This document shows positions 24,519 through 34,266 of a DNA stretch of 64,000 nt, one piece after another; position 1 is the first letter of the stretch, and each line of letters starts with the position of its first letter. The stretch lies in the NCBI RefSeq assembly GCF_000799075.1, contig NZ_JTLI01000008.1, positions 62,001 to 126,000 on the forward strand. Direction: 5' to 3'. The stretch comes from Cetobacterium sp. ZOR0034. Lineage in GTDB: Bacteria > Fusobacteriota > Fusobacteriia > Fusobacteriales > Fusobacteriaceae. The notes beneath the pieces were generated by a model. That model did not search any database and was not told the origin of the DNA. It was given only the letters and a program-made list of their open reading frames with translations. Both the position numbers and the translations under genes were made by a program.

Positions 24519-24525
24519 AAACAGA

Positions 24526-24555
24526 GGGTAGTATTATACTACCCTTTATTTTTTT
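24526..24555. terminator. Terminator between convergent permease and selB genes
   Basis: GGGTAGTA / TACTACCC pairs over eight bases around TTA, followed on the + strand by TTTATTTTTTT. On the minus strand the stem is followed by a weaker T-rich stretch, so it may serve both genes. Confidence 0.85.
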
Positions 24556-24557
24556 AA

Positions 24558-26393
24558 TTATAGTAAAACTCTATAATCATCTATTTTTTTAGTTATTTTA
24601 TTATGATCAAATTCTTCAAGATATATTAAAGCAATTTTTCGACTACAGCCTAAAAGATCTTTAAATTGAGCAAGAGTAATTTTGTCATTGTTATTGAAAA
24701 AGAGATTTAATTGAGTTAAAGCTTCTTTATAAAAACCATTTAAAATAAAAATCTCGCCAATCTCTATTATAAAATTATTTTTTAAAAGATATATGAAAAT
24801 ATCTTTAAACAATTTATTCTTAAAGAGGTCATTTAATTTATTCTTGTTAATGCCATTAAATTTTTCTTTTTTTAAAATAGAATAAATTTCATCTTTCATA
24901 TTTTTTTCGTCTTTAGATAATTTAACTTTAAAACTTTCCAAAGAAACGAATCCATTAACCTCTTTAAAATATTCTGGAAAAAGTTTAATTATATTTAGAT
25001 TATTAAAAAAGATACTGTTAATAGTGGCTGAAGATACTCCAAGACTTAGAGGATTCTGTTTGTGGAAATTCTCTAGGTAAAGAGATATGTTTGACTTTAT
25101 TTTTTCAAAATTATTTTTATGAATCAATAGATCTTCATCATGAAATAAAAGGATATCTTTTTCTTTCGAAAGATCTATCTCTTTTAAATTAAACTCTTTT
25201 TTTAGATTTTGAATTGAAACGAAAAAACCTTCATCTAAAAGATATTCAGAGAAATTGATTTTTTTATTTAAAAAATAGTTTAACTTTTTGAGATATTTTA
25301 AATTATTTTTTTTAGTTGGAACAGCATTTGGGTTTAAAATACGAATACCACCTAATAATGTAGACTGAGAAAGGCTCCTTAATATTCCAATATCGTCAAA
25401 GTCAACACAGATATACTCATCCATTATTAATTGAAAGAAAATAGAATCTGAATATTCATCTTTAAGATATTTTAGCTTACCGTAATATTCAGCAGTTCCT
25501 ATATTTAATCTTATTTTTGTATTATTCTTTGGAGTTTCACCATTATATATTTTAGAGAATAAGACATCTAATATTTTTGTATAAATAATAGAACCATTAC
25601 TAAGAATCGCCCCTCTTTTAACATCTTTTGCATTTATATTACTAATATTCAGAGCACATCTTTGATGAGAGAAAACTTGTTCGACATCTTTTCCATGAAC
25701 TTGAATTCCTTTAATTTTAACTTTTTGCCCTTGTGGAAAAATAGTTAAAATATCACCTTTTCGAATATTTCCAATAGAGGTCCCACTAACAATAGTTCCA
25801 ATTCCTTTAGGAGAATAGATTTTATCGATATCCAATCTGAAGAAATCAGAACTCTTCGAAGTAGATTGTTTAGAGGTTTCGAATAAACTTAATTCAGATA
25901 TAATTAAGTTATAAAGAGTTTTAAAGGTTTGAGGATCTTTTGAACTAACTTCAATAATTGGAAAATTATTAAAGTAACCATCTGAAAAAGTTTGAGATAT
26001 TTCAGCTTTGAGTTCTGAAACTCTAGAATCACTGACTAAATCTCTTTTTGATAAAACGATAATTCCGTGTTCAACTCCTAATAATTTTAAAATCTCTTTA
26101 TGTTCAATAGTTTGTGGCATAATTCCATCATCAGCAGCAATAAGAAAAAGAACAAAATCAATTCCTTTAGCTCCAGCAACCATATTTTTTATAAATTTTT
26201 CATGTCCAGGAACGTCAATTATGCTTATAGTTTTTCCATCAGGTGTAAGGAGAGGGGCAAAACCAAGATCAATGGTCATGCCCCTTTCTTTTTCCTCTTT
26301 TGAATTATCAGTATCTATATCTGTTAACATTTTTACTAAAGTTGTTTTACCGTGATCAATATGACCAGCAGTTCCTATAACCCAGTTTCTCAT
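24558..26393 (-). CDS. selB: Selenocysteine-specific elongation factor SelB
   Basis: The 611-residue protein opens with the GTPase domain: GTAGHIDHGKTTL (P-loop), DVPGHEKFIKNM (G3) and SKRDL (a variant of the usual NKxD G4 motif). The EF-Tu-like barrels follow to about 350. The rest contains the winged-helix domains that bind the SECIS hairpin. It delivers charged tRNA-Sec to UGA codons. The length agrees with the family. The ATG overlaps the selA stop, so selD, selA and selB are one operon. Strongly supported. Confidence 0.97.
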   Translation of the reverse strand: MRNWVIGTAGHIDHGKTTLVKMLTDIDTDNSKEEKERGMTIDLGFAPLLTPDGKTISIIDVPGHEKFIKNMVAGAKGIDFVLFLIAADDGIMPQTIEHKEILKLLGVEHGIIVLSKRDLVSDSRVSELKAEISQTFSDGYFNNFPIIEVSSKDPQTFKTLYNLIISELSLFETSKQSTSKSSDFFRLDIDKIYSPKGIGTIVSGTSIGNIRKGDILTIFPQGQKVKIKGIQVHGKDVEQVFSHQRCALNISNINAKDVKRGAILSNGSIIYTKILDVLFSKIYNGETPKNNTKIRLNIGTAEYYGKLKYLKDEYSDSIFFQLIMDEYICVDFDDIGILRSLSQSTLLGGIRILNPNAVPTKKNNLKYLKKLNYFLNKKINFSEYLLDEGFFVSIQNLKKEFNLKEIDLSKEKDILLFHDEDLLIHKNNFEKIKSNISLYLENFHKQNPLSLGVSSATINSIFFNNLNIIKLFPEYFKEVNGFVSLESFKVKLSKDEKNMKDEIYSILKKEKFNGINKNKLNDLFKNKLFKDIFIYLLKNNFIIEIGEIFILNGFYKEALTQLNLFFNNNDKITLAQFKDLLGCSRKIALIYLEEFDHNKITKKIDDYRVLL

Positions 26394-27781
26394 AAACTTC
26401 TACTTTCTAAAAAAACTTTAAAACTATTTAAAATAATTGAGTACTCATCACTGTGAATAGTTTTTAAATCTATAATAAAATGATCATTTTGAATTCTACC
26501 TACGATTGGTGTAGAAGCTTTTAAGAAAAACCTATTCAATTGCACAGAATCTAGAGATTTTATAAGAACACCATAACTTTCAATACTTGCATCAGGCATT
26601 GAACCTCCACCAATAATTGCAGAAGTTTTGATGATGTCGCAATCAATGTTAAGAGTTTCTAATAGACTTTTTAAAATATTGGCTCTATCTAAAACGTTTT
26701 CTAGAGGTTCTAAGATTCTATTTAAAGTAGGATTTTTTTCAACAGCCACTTTTTCATCACAATATTGTTTAAAAACAAACTCAAGAGCTGTTATAGTCAT
26801 TTTACAAACTCTAAAAGCTCTTAAAAATTGATTTTTTTTAAGTCTATCGATTAAAGATTTTTTACCTATAATAACTCCACATTGAGGACCACCAAGAAGT
26901 TTGTCGCCGCTAAAAGTTATTAAATCCATTCCTGATTGGATAGAATCAAAAATAGTTGGTTCTTTTTTTATTCCATATTTCGAAAAATCAACAAGTACAC
27001 CACTACCTAAATCTTCCATAGAGATTATGTTTTTATCTTTTGCTAAATCAGCAATCTCTTTATTGCTAACAGATTTGGTAAATCCGGAGATATGGTAGTT
27101 CGATGTATGTACTTTCAAAAGCATAGATGTGTTTTCATTTATAGCTTTTTCATAGTCGATAAGATGAGTTCTATTTGTAGTTCCAATTTCAACTAACTTA
27201 GCGTTAGATAATTCCATAATATCTGGAATTCTAAAAGAACCACCAACTTCAACAAGTTCTCCTCTTGAAATAACAACCTCAGTGTTTTTACTAAATTCAT
27301 TTAAACACAACATAACAGCAGCAGCATTGTTATTAACAACAAGAGCTGCTTCAGCTCCAGTTACCTTGGCTATAAGGTCTTCAACATGAGAATATCTGCT
27401 TCCTCTTTCACCAGTCTTTAGATCGAACTCTAAGTTACTGTATCCAGCAAGTGAATTAGCTAGATGATCAATTAGTTCTTTAGAAAATAGAGCTCTACCT
27501 AAATTTGTATGTAGAATAGTTCCAGTTCCATTTATAACTCTTTTTAAGTTGAATTCTAAATTTTTTGATAATGATTTAGTAATCTCAATCTCTATATCAT
27601 CTAATGAATAGCTAGAGATAGTTTCATTTAAAATATTTTTTCTGAAAAGATTAATGCTTTCATTTACAGCATCATAAATTTCTTTATATGGTTTATCTTT
27701 AAAAAACTCTTTCTCTTTAAGTAGATCAATTATTTTATCTACTTTTGGTAGGTTTCTTAAAAGAGTTTGTTTGTTATTCAT
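26390..27781 (-). CDS. selA: L-seryl-tRNA(Sec) selenium transferase SelA
   Basis: This 463-residue PLP enzyme converts seryl-tRNA-Sec to selenocysteyl-tRNA-Sec with selenophosphate. The PLP lysine is in FSGDKLLGGPQCG (Lys about 294). Other family segments are INGTGTILHTNLGRA and MEDLGSGVLVDFSKYG. The N-terminal domain that binds the tRNA is present. It stands between selD (ten bases upstream) and selB (four-base overlap). The length is as usual for bacteria. Confidence 0.97.
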   Translation of the reverse strand: MNNKQTLLRNLPKVDKIIDLLKEKEFFKDKPYKEIYDAVNESINLFRKNILNETISSYSLDDIEIEITKSLSKNLEFNLKRVINGTGTILHTNLGRALFSKELIDHLANSLAGYSNLEFDLKTGERGSRYSHVEDLIAKVTGAEAALVVNNNAAAVMLCLNEFSKNTEVVISRGELVEVGGSFRIPDIMELSNAKLVEIGTTNRTHLIDYEKAINENTSMLLKVHTSNYHISGFTKSVSNKEIADLAKDKNIISMEDLGSGVLVDFSKYGIKKEPTIFDSIQSGMDLITFSGDKLLGGPQCGVIIGKKSLIDRLKKNQFLRAFRVCKMTITALEFVFKQYCDEKVAVEKNPTLNRILEPLENVLDRANILKSLLETLNIDCDIIKTSAIIGGGSMPDASIESYGVLIKSLDSVQLNRFFLKASTPIVGRIQNDHFIIDLKTIHSDEYSIILNSFKVFLESRSL

Positions 27782-27791
27782 AATTTTCCCC

Positions 27792-28817
27792 TTATCTAAC
27801 TACAATATATTTTCCAGTAAATTTATCAACAGTTCCAATTAAAGCTGATTTTATTTTTAAGTTATTTAGTTTTTGCATAACTTCTGCAGCATATTTTGAA
27901 GGAAGAGAAAATAGTAGTCCACCAGATGTTTGTGGATCTAACATAATCTCTTGTAGCCAGAATGGAACAGAGGATATATCTACTTTATTGTTTAAGTAGT
28001 TTCTATTTTTTTGTCCCATAGAGTTTATATAGAACTCTTTAGCAAAATCTTTTGCAATATCAATATATGGAATAAGTTCCTGTTCTAAAGTAAATGTTTT
28101 TTCTGATGCGACAGCCATCTCGTAAGCATGACCTAAGAATCCAAATCCTGTGATATCTGTACATGCAGAAACAGGATAGTTCTTAATGATCTCAGCAGAG
28201 TATTTATTTAAAGTAGTCATAACTTCAATCCACTCTTCTCTTACATCTTCAGATAAAGTTTCCACTTTTGTAGCTGTTGATATAATACCAGTTCCTAAAG
28301 GTTTTGTAATAATTAAAACATCCCCATCTTCAGAACCGTAGTTTTTAAAAACTTTATCTGGATGTACTAAACCAGTTACAGATAATCCATACTTTATTTC
28401 AGGATCGTGAATAGAGTGTCCACCACTTAGAACAGCTCCTGATTCAGCTATTTTTTCTGCTCCTCCTCTTAAAATCTCACCTAAGATTTCAATATTTTCC
28501 TTTTCAGGGAAACAAACGATATTCATTGCGGTTCTAGGTTCTCCGCCCATCGCATAAACATCACTTAAAGAGTTCGCAGCAGCGATTTGCCCGAATATAT
28601 ACGGGTCGTCAATCATAGGAGTGAAAAAATCTAAAGTTTGTATTAAAGCTATATCATCTGTTAATTTATATATAGCAGCATCATCAGATTTTTCAAATCC
28701 TACAATAAGATTTTTATCTTCCACACTCGGAAGATTTTTTAATAAATTTGAAAGAACCTCCGGTCCTATTTTACTCGCTCAACCACCGATTGAACATCTA
28801 TCTAATAAAAGTTTCAT
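27792..28817 (-). CDS. selD: Selenophosphate synthetase SelD, itself a selenoprotein
   Basis: The full gene starts at ATG 28817 and has an in-frame TGA at 28779-28781 (codon 13). The N-terminal 31 residues read MKLLLDRCSIGG-U-ASKIGP..., the family's active-site segment, with Sec where other species have Cys. If TGA were read as a stop, only a fragment from GTG 28724 would remain, without the active site. The rest contains the usual ATP-binding and catalytic parts (for example TSGGLLFSLPSKYAAE). It makes selenophosphate for SelA. The gene follows the aroB/ppx fusion after 46 bases. Confidence 0.95.
28753..28781 (-). promoter_or_regulatory. selD: UGA-Sec codon and bacterial SECIS-like hairpin in selD
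   Basis: Behind the UGA (28779-28781), the mRNA can form the stem AGGACC / GGUUCU (six pairs with one G-U) closed by the loop GGA. The loop begins 17 bases after the UGA and starts with G, which agrees with the known rules for bacterial SECIS elements read by SelB. Confidence 0.8.
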
Positions 28818-28863
28818 TATAACCTCCTCTATCATTAAAATGAATTTTTAAATTATACCATAT

Positions 28864-30843
28864 TTATATGTTTAATACCATACCACCTTCTAAATTATCA
28901 ACAGTAGAAACAGTGATACTAGATTTATTTAGAATTTCTAAAAGTGTCAATAAAATTAAATTTCCAGCGATAATCACATCGGCTCTGTTAGGCTCTAATC
29001 CAATTATCTTTTTTCTATCATCTAAAGTTTTACTTAAAAATAGGAAAAGATTTTCTTCTAAATCGAATTTAGTAAGAACATGGCCATTAACTTCATTTTC
29101 TATAAACTTAGGAAGCCTTTTGACAATACTGACATTTGTGGTTACTGTTCCAGCCACTCCAATAATTTTAAATGAATTTTGACTAAATTTACTCAATTCA
29201 TTGAAAAACCCTTTTAAATAGTTACGAGCTGAAAGTAGTGTCTCTTCGTTATAGTTTTCACCAGCAAAGAACATCTCTGTTAATTTTACAACTCCGATTG
29301 GAAAACTTTTAACATAATCTATTCCATTGTAGTTACCAATAGTTATTTCGCTACTTCCACCACCGACATCAATAGTAGCAATTTTTTCTCTGTATATATT
29401 GCTATTCCCGTTGAAGCTTAACTTCGCTTCGATCTCGCCAGGAATAACAAGAGTATTTATATCAAATTCATTTTTGATTCCTTGAACAAACATACTTCCA
29501 TTGCTAGCTTCTCTAGTAGCGGCCGTAGCAAAAGCGATAAGTTCAGTGACTCCCATAGAATCAGATTTTTCTTTGAATTTTTTAATTATTTCATAAGTTT
29601 TTTCAATAGATTCTTTAGATAATACACCAGTTTGATTTAGATTTTTTCCTAATCTAGAAACTTCTAAATCTTTAAAAATAGGAGTTATTATCTCAATTTT
29701 ATTATTAGACTTCTCAACTTCAGCAATAAAAATTCTACATGAGTTAGTTCCAATATCGATAACACCTTTTAAAATCCTATTTTTGAAATGTCTATTAGCT
29801 TCTAAAATAATATCTTTTTCAACAGGTAGATTTTCAAAAACTCCATTTTTATCTATAATAAATTTAATTTTGCTATAACTATTTTTTTTGTCTTTTTTCA
29901 TTACATTGATTAACATCTCTTCATCTATATAGATAGGATTTGAATCGATTCTATATAGTTTAAAAAGTTCAATGATAGAATTTATATATACATCAGTTGT
30001 AAAACCTAAAAGTTTTGATATTTGAAGTTCAAATACAATTCCTTTTGCAACCCCTTCACCATGGGACATGTGTTCATAGTCAAAAAGTGTTTCTAGTGCA
30101 TGTCCATAAGTGTGGCCAAGATTTAGAAATGCTCTATCGGCTTTTTCAAATTCATCTTTTTCAACAAAATCTTTTTTAATTTTACAAGATTCATAAATCA
30201 TCTCAATTAAAACTTCAGGCTTTAATTTTAGAATCTCTCGGTATGAATCTATAAGGAATTTTTGATAAGATTTATCTGTAGAAATTATGCTATGCTTTAT
30301 AACTTCTCCCATTCCAGATTTAAATTGACACTGTGGAAGTGTTTTTAAAAAATCAATATCAATAATTACAGCTATTGGCTGTTTAAAAGCACCGATTAAA
30401 TTTTTTCCAAGTGGATGATTAATAGCAACCTTTCCACCAATACTAGCATCAACCTGTGCCAATAAAGATGTTGGAACTTGTAAAAAATCTAGACCTCTCA
30501 TAAATGTAGAGGCGATAAAACCACCTAAATCACAGATAACTCCACCACCGACACAGATGATTAAAGAGTTTCTAGAAAAATTATTTTCTATTAAAAATGA
30601 ATATATCTCCATAGTGGTATCCATATTTTTATGAATCTCACCATCTTCAATTTTATATGTATAGGTTTTCTTTTTTGGTAGATTAGATAAAACTTTATGA
30701 GCATATAAATCTCCGATAGTTTTATTTGTTAAAAGTAGTATTTTGTCGTAATTTTCAGTAAACTCATTAAGTCTATTTATTGTATTTTGTCCAATAAGAA
30801 TGTCGTATGAATTTATAGAGGTTTTCATAACTAAATTTTTCAT
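28864..30843 (-). CDS. Fusion of 3-dehydroquinate synthase (AroB) and Ppx/GppA phosphatase
   Basis: One unbroken frame of 659 residues holds two enzymes. Residues 1 to about 350 are AroB: CVGGGVICDLGGFIASTFMRG, SLLAQVDASIGGK, and the metal ligands in GEVIKH and NLGHTYGHALE. Residues about 355-659 are a Ppx/GppA exopolyphosphatase or pppGpp hydrolase: GVIDIGTNSCRIFIAEV, FATAATREASNG, ATIDVGGGSSEITIG and GVAGTVTTN. No start codon with a ribosome site is seen at the join. AroB makes 3-dehydroquinate in the shikimate pathway; the second half acts on polyphosphate or alarmones. The functional link between halves is unknown. Confidence 0.93.
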   Translation of the reverse strand: MKNLVMKTSINSYDILIGQNTINRLNEFTENYDKILLLTNKTIGDLYAHKVLSNLPKKKTYTYKIEDGEIHKNMDTTMEIYSFLIENNFSRNSLIICVGGGVICDLGGFIASTFMRGLDFLQVPTSLLAQVDASIGGKVAINHPLGKNLIGAFKQPIAVIIDIDFLKTLPQCQFKSGMGEVIKHSIISTDKSYQKFLIDSYREILKLKPEVLIEMIYESCKIKKDFVEKDEFEKADRAFLNLGHTYGHALETLFDYEHMSHGEGVAKGIVFELQISKLLGFTTDVYINSIIELFKLYRIDSNPIYIDEEMLINVMKKDKKNSYSKIKFIIDKNGVFENLPVEKDIILEANRHFKNRILKGVIDIGTNSCRIFIAEVEKSNNKIEIITPIFKDLEVSRLGKNLNQTGVLSKESIEKTYEIIKKFKEKSDSMGVTELIAFATAATREASNGSMFVQGIKNEFDINTLVIPGEIEAKLSFNGNSNIYREKIATIDVGGGSSEITIGNYNGIDYVKSFPIGVVKLTEMFFAGENYNEETLLSARNYLKGFFNELSKFSQNSFKIIGVAGTVTTNVSIVKRLPKFIENEVNGHVLTKFDLEENLFLFLSKTLDDRKKIIGLEPNRADVIIAGNLILLTLLEILNKSSITVSTVDNLEGGMVLNI

Positions 30844-30973
30844 AGAACTCTCCTTTTCTTTTTTGTTGTTACACTATATAAAGTATAATATTTTTATTAA
30901 AAAAAAGCAAATTTACAAAATATAAAAAGTATGGTATTTTATAGAAAAGTCAAAAAGAATCTGGAGGTTAAAA

Positions 30974-31810
30974 ATGCAAGGATTTAAAACATTTATATTA
31001 ATGCTAGTAATGACTTTCCTATTGCTATTTATAGGTGGAGCTATAGGTGGAAGAAATGGAATGACAATCGCTTTAGTTTTTGCAGGAGTAATGAATTTTG
31101 TATCATATTGGTTTAGTGATAGAATTGTTTTATCTATGTATAGAGCACAAGAGTTACCAGAGAATCATAAAGTATATTGGATAACTAAAAAATTAGCTGA
31201 AAGTGCAGGATTACCTATGCCCAAGGTCTATATGATAAACGAAAGTCAGCCAAATGCATTTGCAACAGGAAGAAATCCGCACCATGCAGCAGTTGCTGTT
31301 ACAAGAGGATTGGTAGAATTGATGGATGATAATGAGCTAGCAGGAGTTATAGGTCACGAGTTAGGCCATGTATCAAATAGAGATATACTAATTCAAAGTG
31401 TAGCTGCGACATTAGCTGGAGCTATTGCTTATATGGCTAACATGGCAAAATGGGCTGCAATTTTTGGTGGTGGAAGAAGAGATGATGATGATAATCATGG
31501 TGGAATTTTTGGTCTTTTAGCGATAAGTATTTTCGCACCATTAGCAGCAATGATGATCCAGATGGCTATTTCAAGAAGTAGAGAGTATAAAGCTGATAAG
31601 TTTGGAGCAAAAGTAGCGGGACATCCAAGATATCTAGCTAATGCTTTAAGAAAGTTGGAATCATACTCAACAAGAATTCCAATGGATGCAGCACCGGCAA
31701 CAGAAAATATGTTTATTGTATCACCACTAGCTGGAAATAAGATGGCTAATTTATTTAGTACGCATCCAAGTACAGCTGAAAGAATAAGAAGATTAGAAGA
31801 GATGAATTAA
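30974..31810 (+). CDS. htpX: Membrane metalloprotease HtpX
   Basis: The 278-residue protein has two N-terminal membrane segments (about 5-25 and 31-47), the zinc motif HELGH (128-132) and a further glutamate in SREYKADKFGAKVAG that completes the site. A second hydrophobic pair lies around 145-200. HtpX degrades damaged membrane proteins and is usually stress-induced. The length is typical. It is read divergently from the aroB/ppx operon, with GGAGG ahead of the ATG, and is followed by a terminator. Confidence 0.96.
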   Translation: MQGFKTFILMLVMTFLLLFIGGAIGGRNGMTIALVFAGVMNFVSYWFSDRIVLSMYRAQELPENHKVYWITKKLAESAGLPMPKVYMINESQPNAFATGRNPHHAAVAVTRGLVELMDDNELAGVIGHELGHVSNRDILIQSVAATLAGAIAYMANMAKWAAIFGGGRRDDDDNHGGIFGLLAISIFAPLAAMMIQMAISRSREYKADKFGAKVAGHPRYLANALRKLESYSTRIPMDAAPATENMFIVSPLAGNKMANLFSTHPSTAERIRRLEEMN

Positions 31811-31817
31811 TAAGTTT

Positions 31818-31848
31818 GAGCTAGATTTAAATCTGGCTCTTTTTATTT
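31818..31848 (+). terminator. Terminator after htpX
   Basis: GAGCTAGAT / ATCTGGCTC forms a stem with one wobble pair and a short A/T loop, followed by TTTTTATTT. It begins eight bases after the htpX stop. Confidence 0.8.
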
Positions 31849-31876
31849 GACAACAGATGAGATATTGTTATATACT
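31847..31876 (+). promoter_or_regulatory. Promoter of the DUF2156 gene
   Basis: TTGACA (31847-31852) and TATACT (31871-31876) are 18 bases apart. They directly adjoin the htpX terminator and lie about 30 bases before the start codon. Confidence 0.65.
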
Positions 31877-31906
31877 TTCAATAGTATATAAAGGCGGTGT
31901 AGAATA

Positions 31907-32755
31907 ATGAACTGGAAGAGATTGTTAACAGAAAGTAGAGCTGAAATTAATGAATTTTTAGAAAATAGATTTGAGACATCAGATCTAAACTTTACAAATT
32001 TTTATTTATGGAGTTTTAGCGAAAATATAGAATACGCAATTCAAGATGATGTTCTTTATATAAGAGGTTATTACGAAGGAAAAGAGTATTACTTTGCACC
32101 AATTTCTAGAGAGAGAAATCAGAAAAAAATAATAGATGCAGTTAAATGGATAAAAAACCAAAATGGAAAACTAGTATTTATTCCTGAGGAGTATGCACAG
32201 TTTTTAGAAGGTGATTTTGAATTGAAAGAGGAGAGAGATTCCTTTGATTATATCTATCTAAGAGAAGATTTAGCATTTTTAAAAGGAAGAAAATTTTCTT
32301 CGAAAAAAAATAAAGTAAATAAATTTATAAAAACATATGAGTATACATATGAAAAAATTTCAGATAGTAATATTGAAGAGGTTAGAGCTTTTCAACAAAA
32401 ATGGAGTGAAAATAGAAAAGATGATGAGATAATTTTATCTGAAACTCTAGGAATTGAAGGAGTTTTAAATAACTATGAGAAACTGAAGTTGAGAGGTGGA
32501 GTTTTAAAGGTAGATAACAGGATTGTAGCTTATGCAATTGGTGAGAAGTTAACAGAAAATATGGGTGTCGTTCATATAGAGAAGGGAGACTTTGAATACA
32601 TGGGAAGTTATCAGATGATAAATATGCTTCTTGCTAGAGAGGAGTTTCCAGATGTTGAATTTTTAAATAGAGAGGATGACTTTGGAAGCTTAGGTTTGAG
32701 AGAGGCTAAATTGTCATATCAACCGATTAAATTTTTAAAAAAATATAGTATGTAA
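31907..32755 (+). CDS. DUF2156 protein (phosphatidylglycerol lysyltransferase-like fold)
   Basis: This is a 282-residue soluble protein of the DUF2156 type, two GNAT-like halves as in the catalytic domain of MprF. Typical segments are NFTNFYLWSFSENIEYAI near the N-terminus, the KxxxNKFIKTY stretch, and the end DVEFLNREDDFGSLGLREAKLSYQP. Members without membrane segments may transfer an amino acid or acyl group to an unknown acceptor. No lipid flippase part is present. The gene precedes pepA by 28 bases and may share its message. Confidence 0.85.
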   Translation: MNWKRLLTESRAEINEFLENRFETSDLNFTNFYLWSFSENIEYAIQDDVLYIRGYYEGKEYYFAPISRERNQKKIIDAVKWIKNQNGKLVFIPEEYAQFLEGDFELKEERDSFDYIYLREDLAFLKGRKFSSKKNKVNKFIKTYEYTYEKISDSNIEEVRAFQQKWSENRKDDEIILSETLGIEGVLNNYEKLKLRGGVLKVDNRIVAYAIGEKLTENMGVVHIEKGDFEYMGSYQMINMLLAREEFPDVEFLNREDDFGSLGLREAKLSYQPIKFLKKYSM

Positions 32756-32783
32756 GATAATACAAGAGCTGAGGAGGTAATTT

Positions 32784-34202
32784 ATGTTTAACGTTATTAA
32801 TAAGATAGGGAAAAGTTATGATTTAAATGTTGCTTTAACATTTGAAGGTGAAGTGGAGATTTGTGAGCATATCTCGGCAGGGAATAGGGAATTAATAAAG
32901 AAGTTGATAGATAAAAAAGAGTTTACAGGGAAAAAAGGCGAGTTATTAAAAGTAGATTTTTTAGAGGGAGAGTATCTGATTTCAATGGCTTTTCTTGGAA
33001 TGGGAAAAGAGGATGAGTTTAGCCTTGATATCTATAGAGAAGTGATGTTTGATTTCTTATCTAAAGAGAAAGGTTCTATTTTAATATCTTCAGATAAAAC
33101 TATTCTTACAAATTATGAAATCTTAGGAGAGATAGTATCTAATGTTAACTATTCATTTGATTCGTTCAAAGAGAAGAAAGCTGAAAAATTACAAGTAGAA
33201 TTATTCATCTCAGGAGAGGAGAAAAACATTTCAGAAACTGTTCTATTAGGAGAAGCTACGGATATAGCGAGAGATTTAGTTGATCAACCAGCAAATGTTA
33301 TTAATCCAGTTACTTTAGCACAAAAAGTGGTTGAGTTAGGAGCTGTATACGGATTTGAAGTAGAGATCTTAGATGAAAATGATATAGAGAGATTAGATAT
33401 GAATCTACTATTAGCTGTTGGAAGAGCGTCAATAACAAAACCTAGATTAATAGTGATGAGATATTTAAATGGAAAAGACAAGAATGAAAGAATAGGATTG
33501 ATAGGAAAAGGGTTAACTTATGATACAGGGGGTCTTTGTATAAAACCAGCAGACTCTATGTTTGAAATGAAAAGCGATATGGCAGGAGCAGCCTCTGTTA
33601 TAGGTGCTATGTGTGCTATTGCAGCAGGAAAAGTGGAGAGAGATGTTATAGCGATTGTTCCAGCTTGTGAAAATGCTATAAATGAAAATGCTTATAGACC
33701 TGGAGATATTATAAAATCAATGAATGGAAAAACAGTAGAGATTATAAATACAGATGCAGAAGGAAGATTAGCTTTAGCGGATGCAATAACTTATGCTGTA
33801 AGAAATGAAAAGGTTACTGAGATTGTAGATATAGCAACACTAACTGGAGCGATAATGGTAGCCTTAGGAAGTTTAACTACAGGAGTATTCTCAAATTGTG
33901 ATGAGAAATATAATATGATAGAAAAGGCAAGTAAAATCCATGGAGAAAAAGTTTGGAGAATGCCATTATTTGAGGAGTATGCAGAACAATTAAAATCTAC
34001 AGTTGCAGATGTCAAGCATACAGGTGGAAGAATGGGAGGTTCTGTAACAGCGGCTAAATTCTTAGAAGGATTTGCTGAAGGATTACCATGGATACATATG
34101 GATATAGCGGGAACTTCATTTAATAGTAGTGTTAAATGGCTTAAAAAAGGTGCAACAGGTGTAGGAGTAAAAGCTTTATATTCTTATGTAAAAAATAGAT
34201 AA
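32784..34202 (+). CDS. pepA: Leucyl aminopeptidase (M17)
   Basis: The 472-residue protein has the M17 C-terminal catalytic domain with two metal sites: GLTYDTGGLCIKP (catalytic Lys and Asp), KSDMAGAASV, and the signature NTDAEGRLALADA. The N-terminal domain (1-150) is less conserved, as usual. It removes N-terminal residues from peptides and helps supply amino acids for fermentation. AGGAGG precedes the ATG. A terminator hairpin follows. Confidence 0.95.
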   Translation: MFNVINKIGKSYDLNVALTFEGEVEICEHISAGNRELIKKLIDKKEFTGKKGELLKVDFLEGEYLISMAFLGMGKEDEFSLDIYREVMFDFLSKEKGSILISSDKTILTNYEILGEIVSNVNYSFDSFKEKKAEKLQVELFISGEEKNISETVLLGEATDIARDLVDQPANVINPVTLAQKVVELGAVYGFEVEILDENDIERLDMNLLLAVGRASITKPRLIVMRYLNGKDKNERIGLIGKGLTYDTGGLCIKPADSMFEMKSDMAGAASVIGAMCAIAAGKVERDVIAIVPACENAINENAYRPGDIIKSMNGKTVEIINTDAEGRLALADAITYAVRNEKVTEIVDIATLTGAIMVALGSLTTGVFSNCDEKYNMIEKASKIHGEKVWRMPLFEEYAEQLKSTVADVKHTGGRMGGSVTAAKFLEGFAEGLPWIHMDIAGTSFNSSVKWLKKGATGVGVKALYSYVKNR

Positions 34203-34210
34203 AAATTTTA

Positions 34211-34246
34211 AAAGGTGAGATAAGAAAGTTATGCTCACCTTTAATT
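34211..34246 (+). terminator. Terminator after pepA
   Basis: AAAGGTGAG / CTCACCTTT pairs over nine bases with a 14-base loop, followed by AATTTTAT. The loop holds an ATG in frame with the next gene, which is therefore unlikely to be its start. Confidence 0.7.
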
Positions 34247-34266
34247 TTATAGGTGGTGAAATTTTC

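Noticed and set aside
27792-28724. selD as a normal 310-residue gene starting at GTG 28724
   Set aside because: This would lack the active-site segment, which is encoded directly upstream and in frame through a TGA; Sec decoding genes are present.
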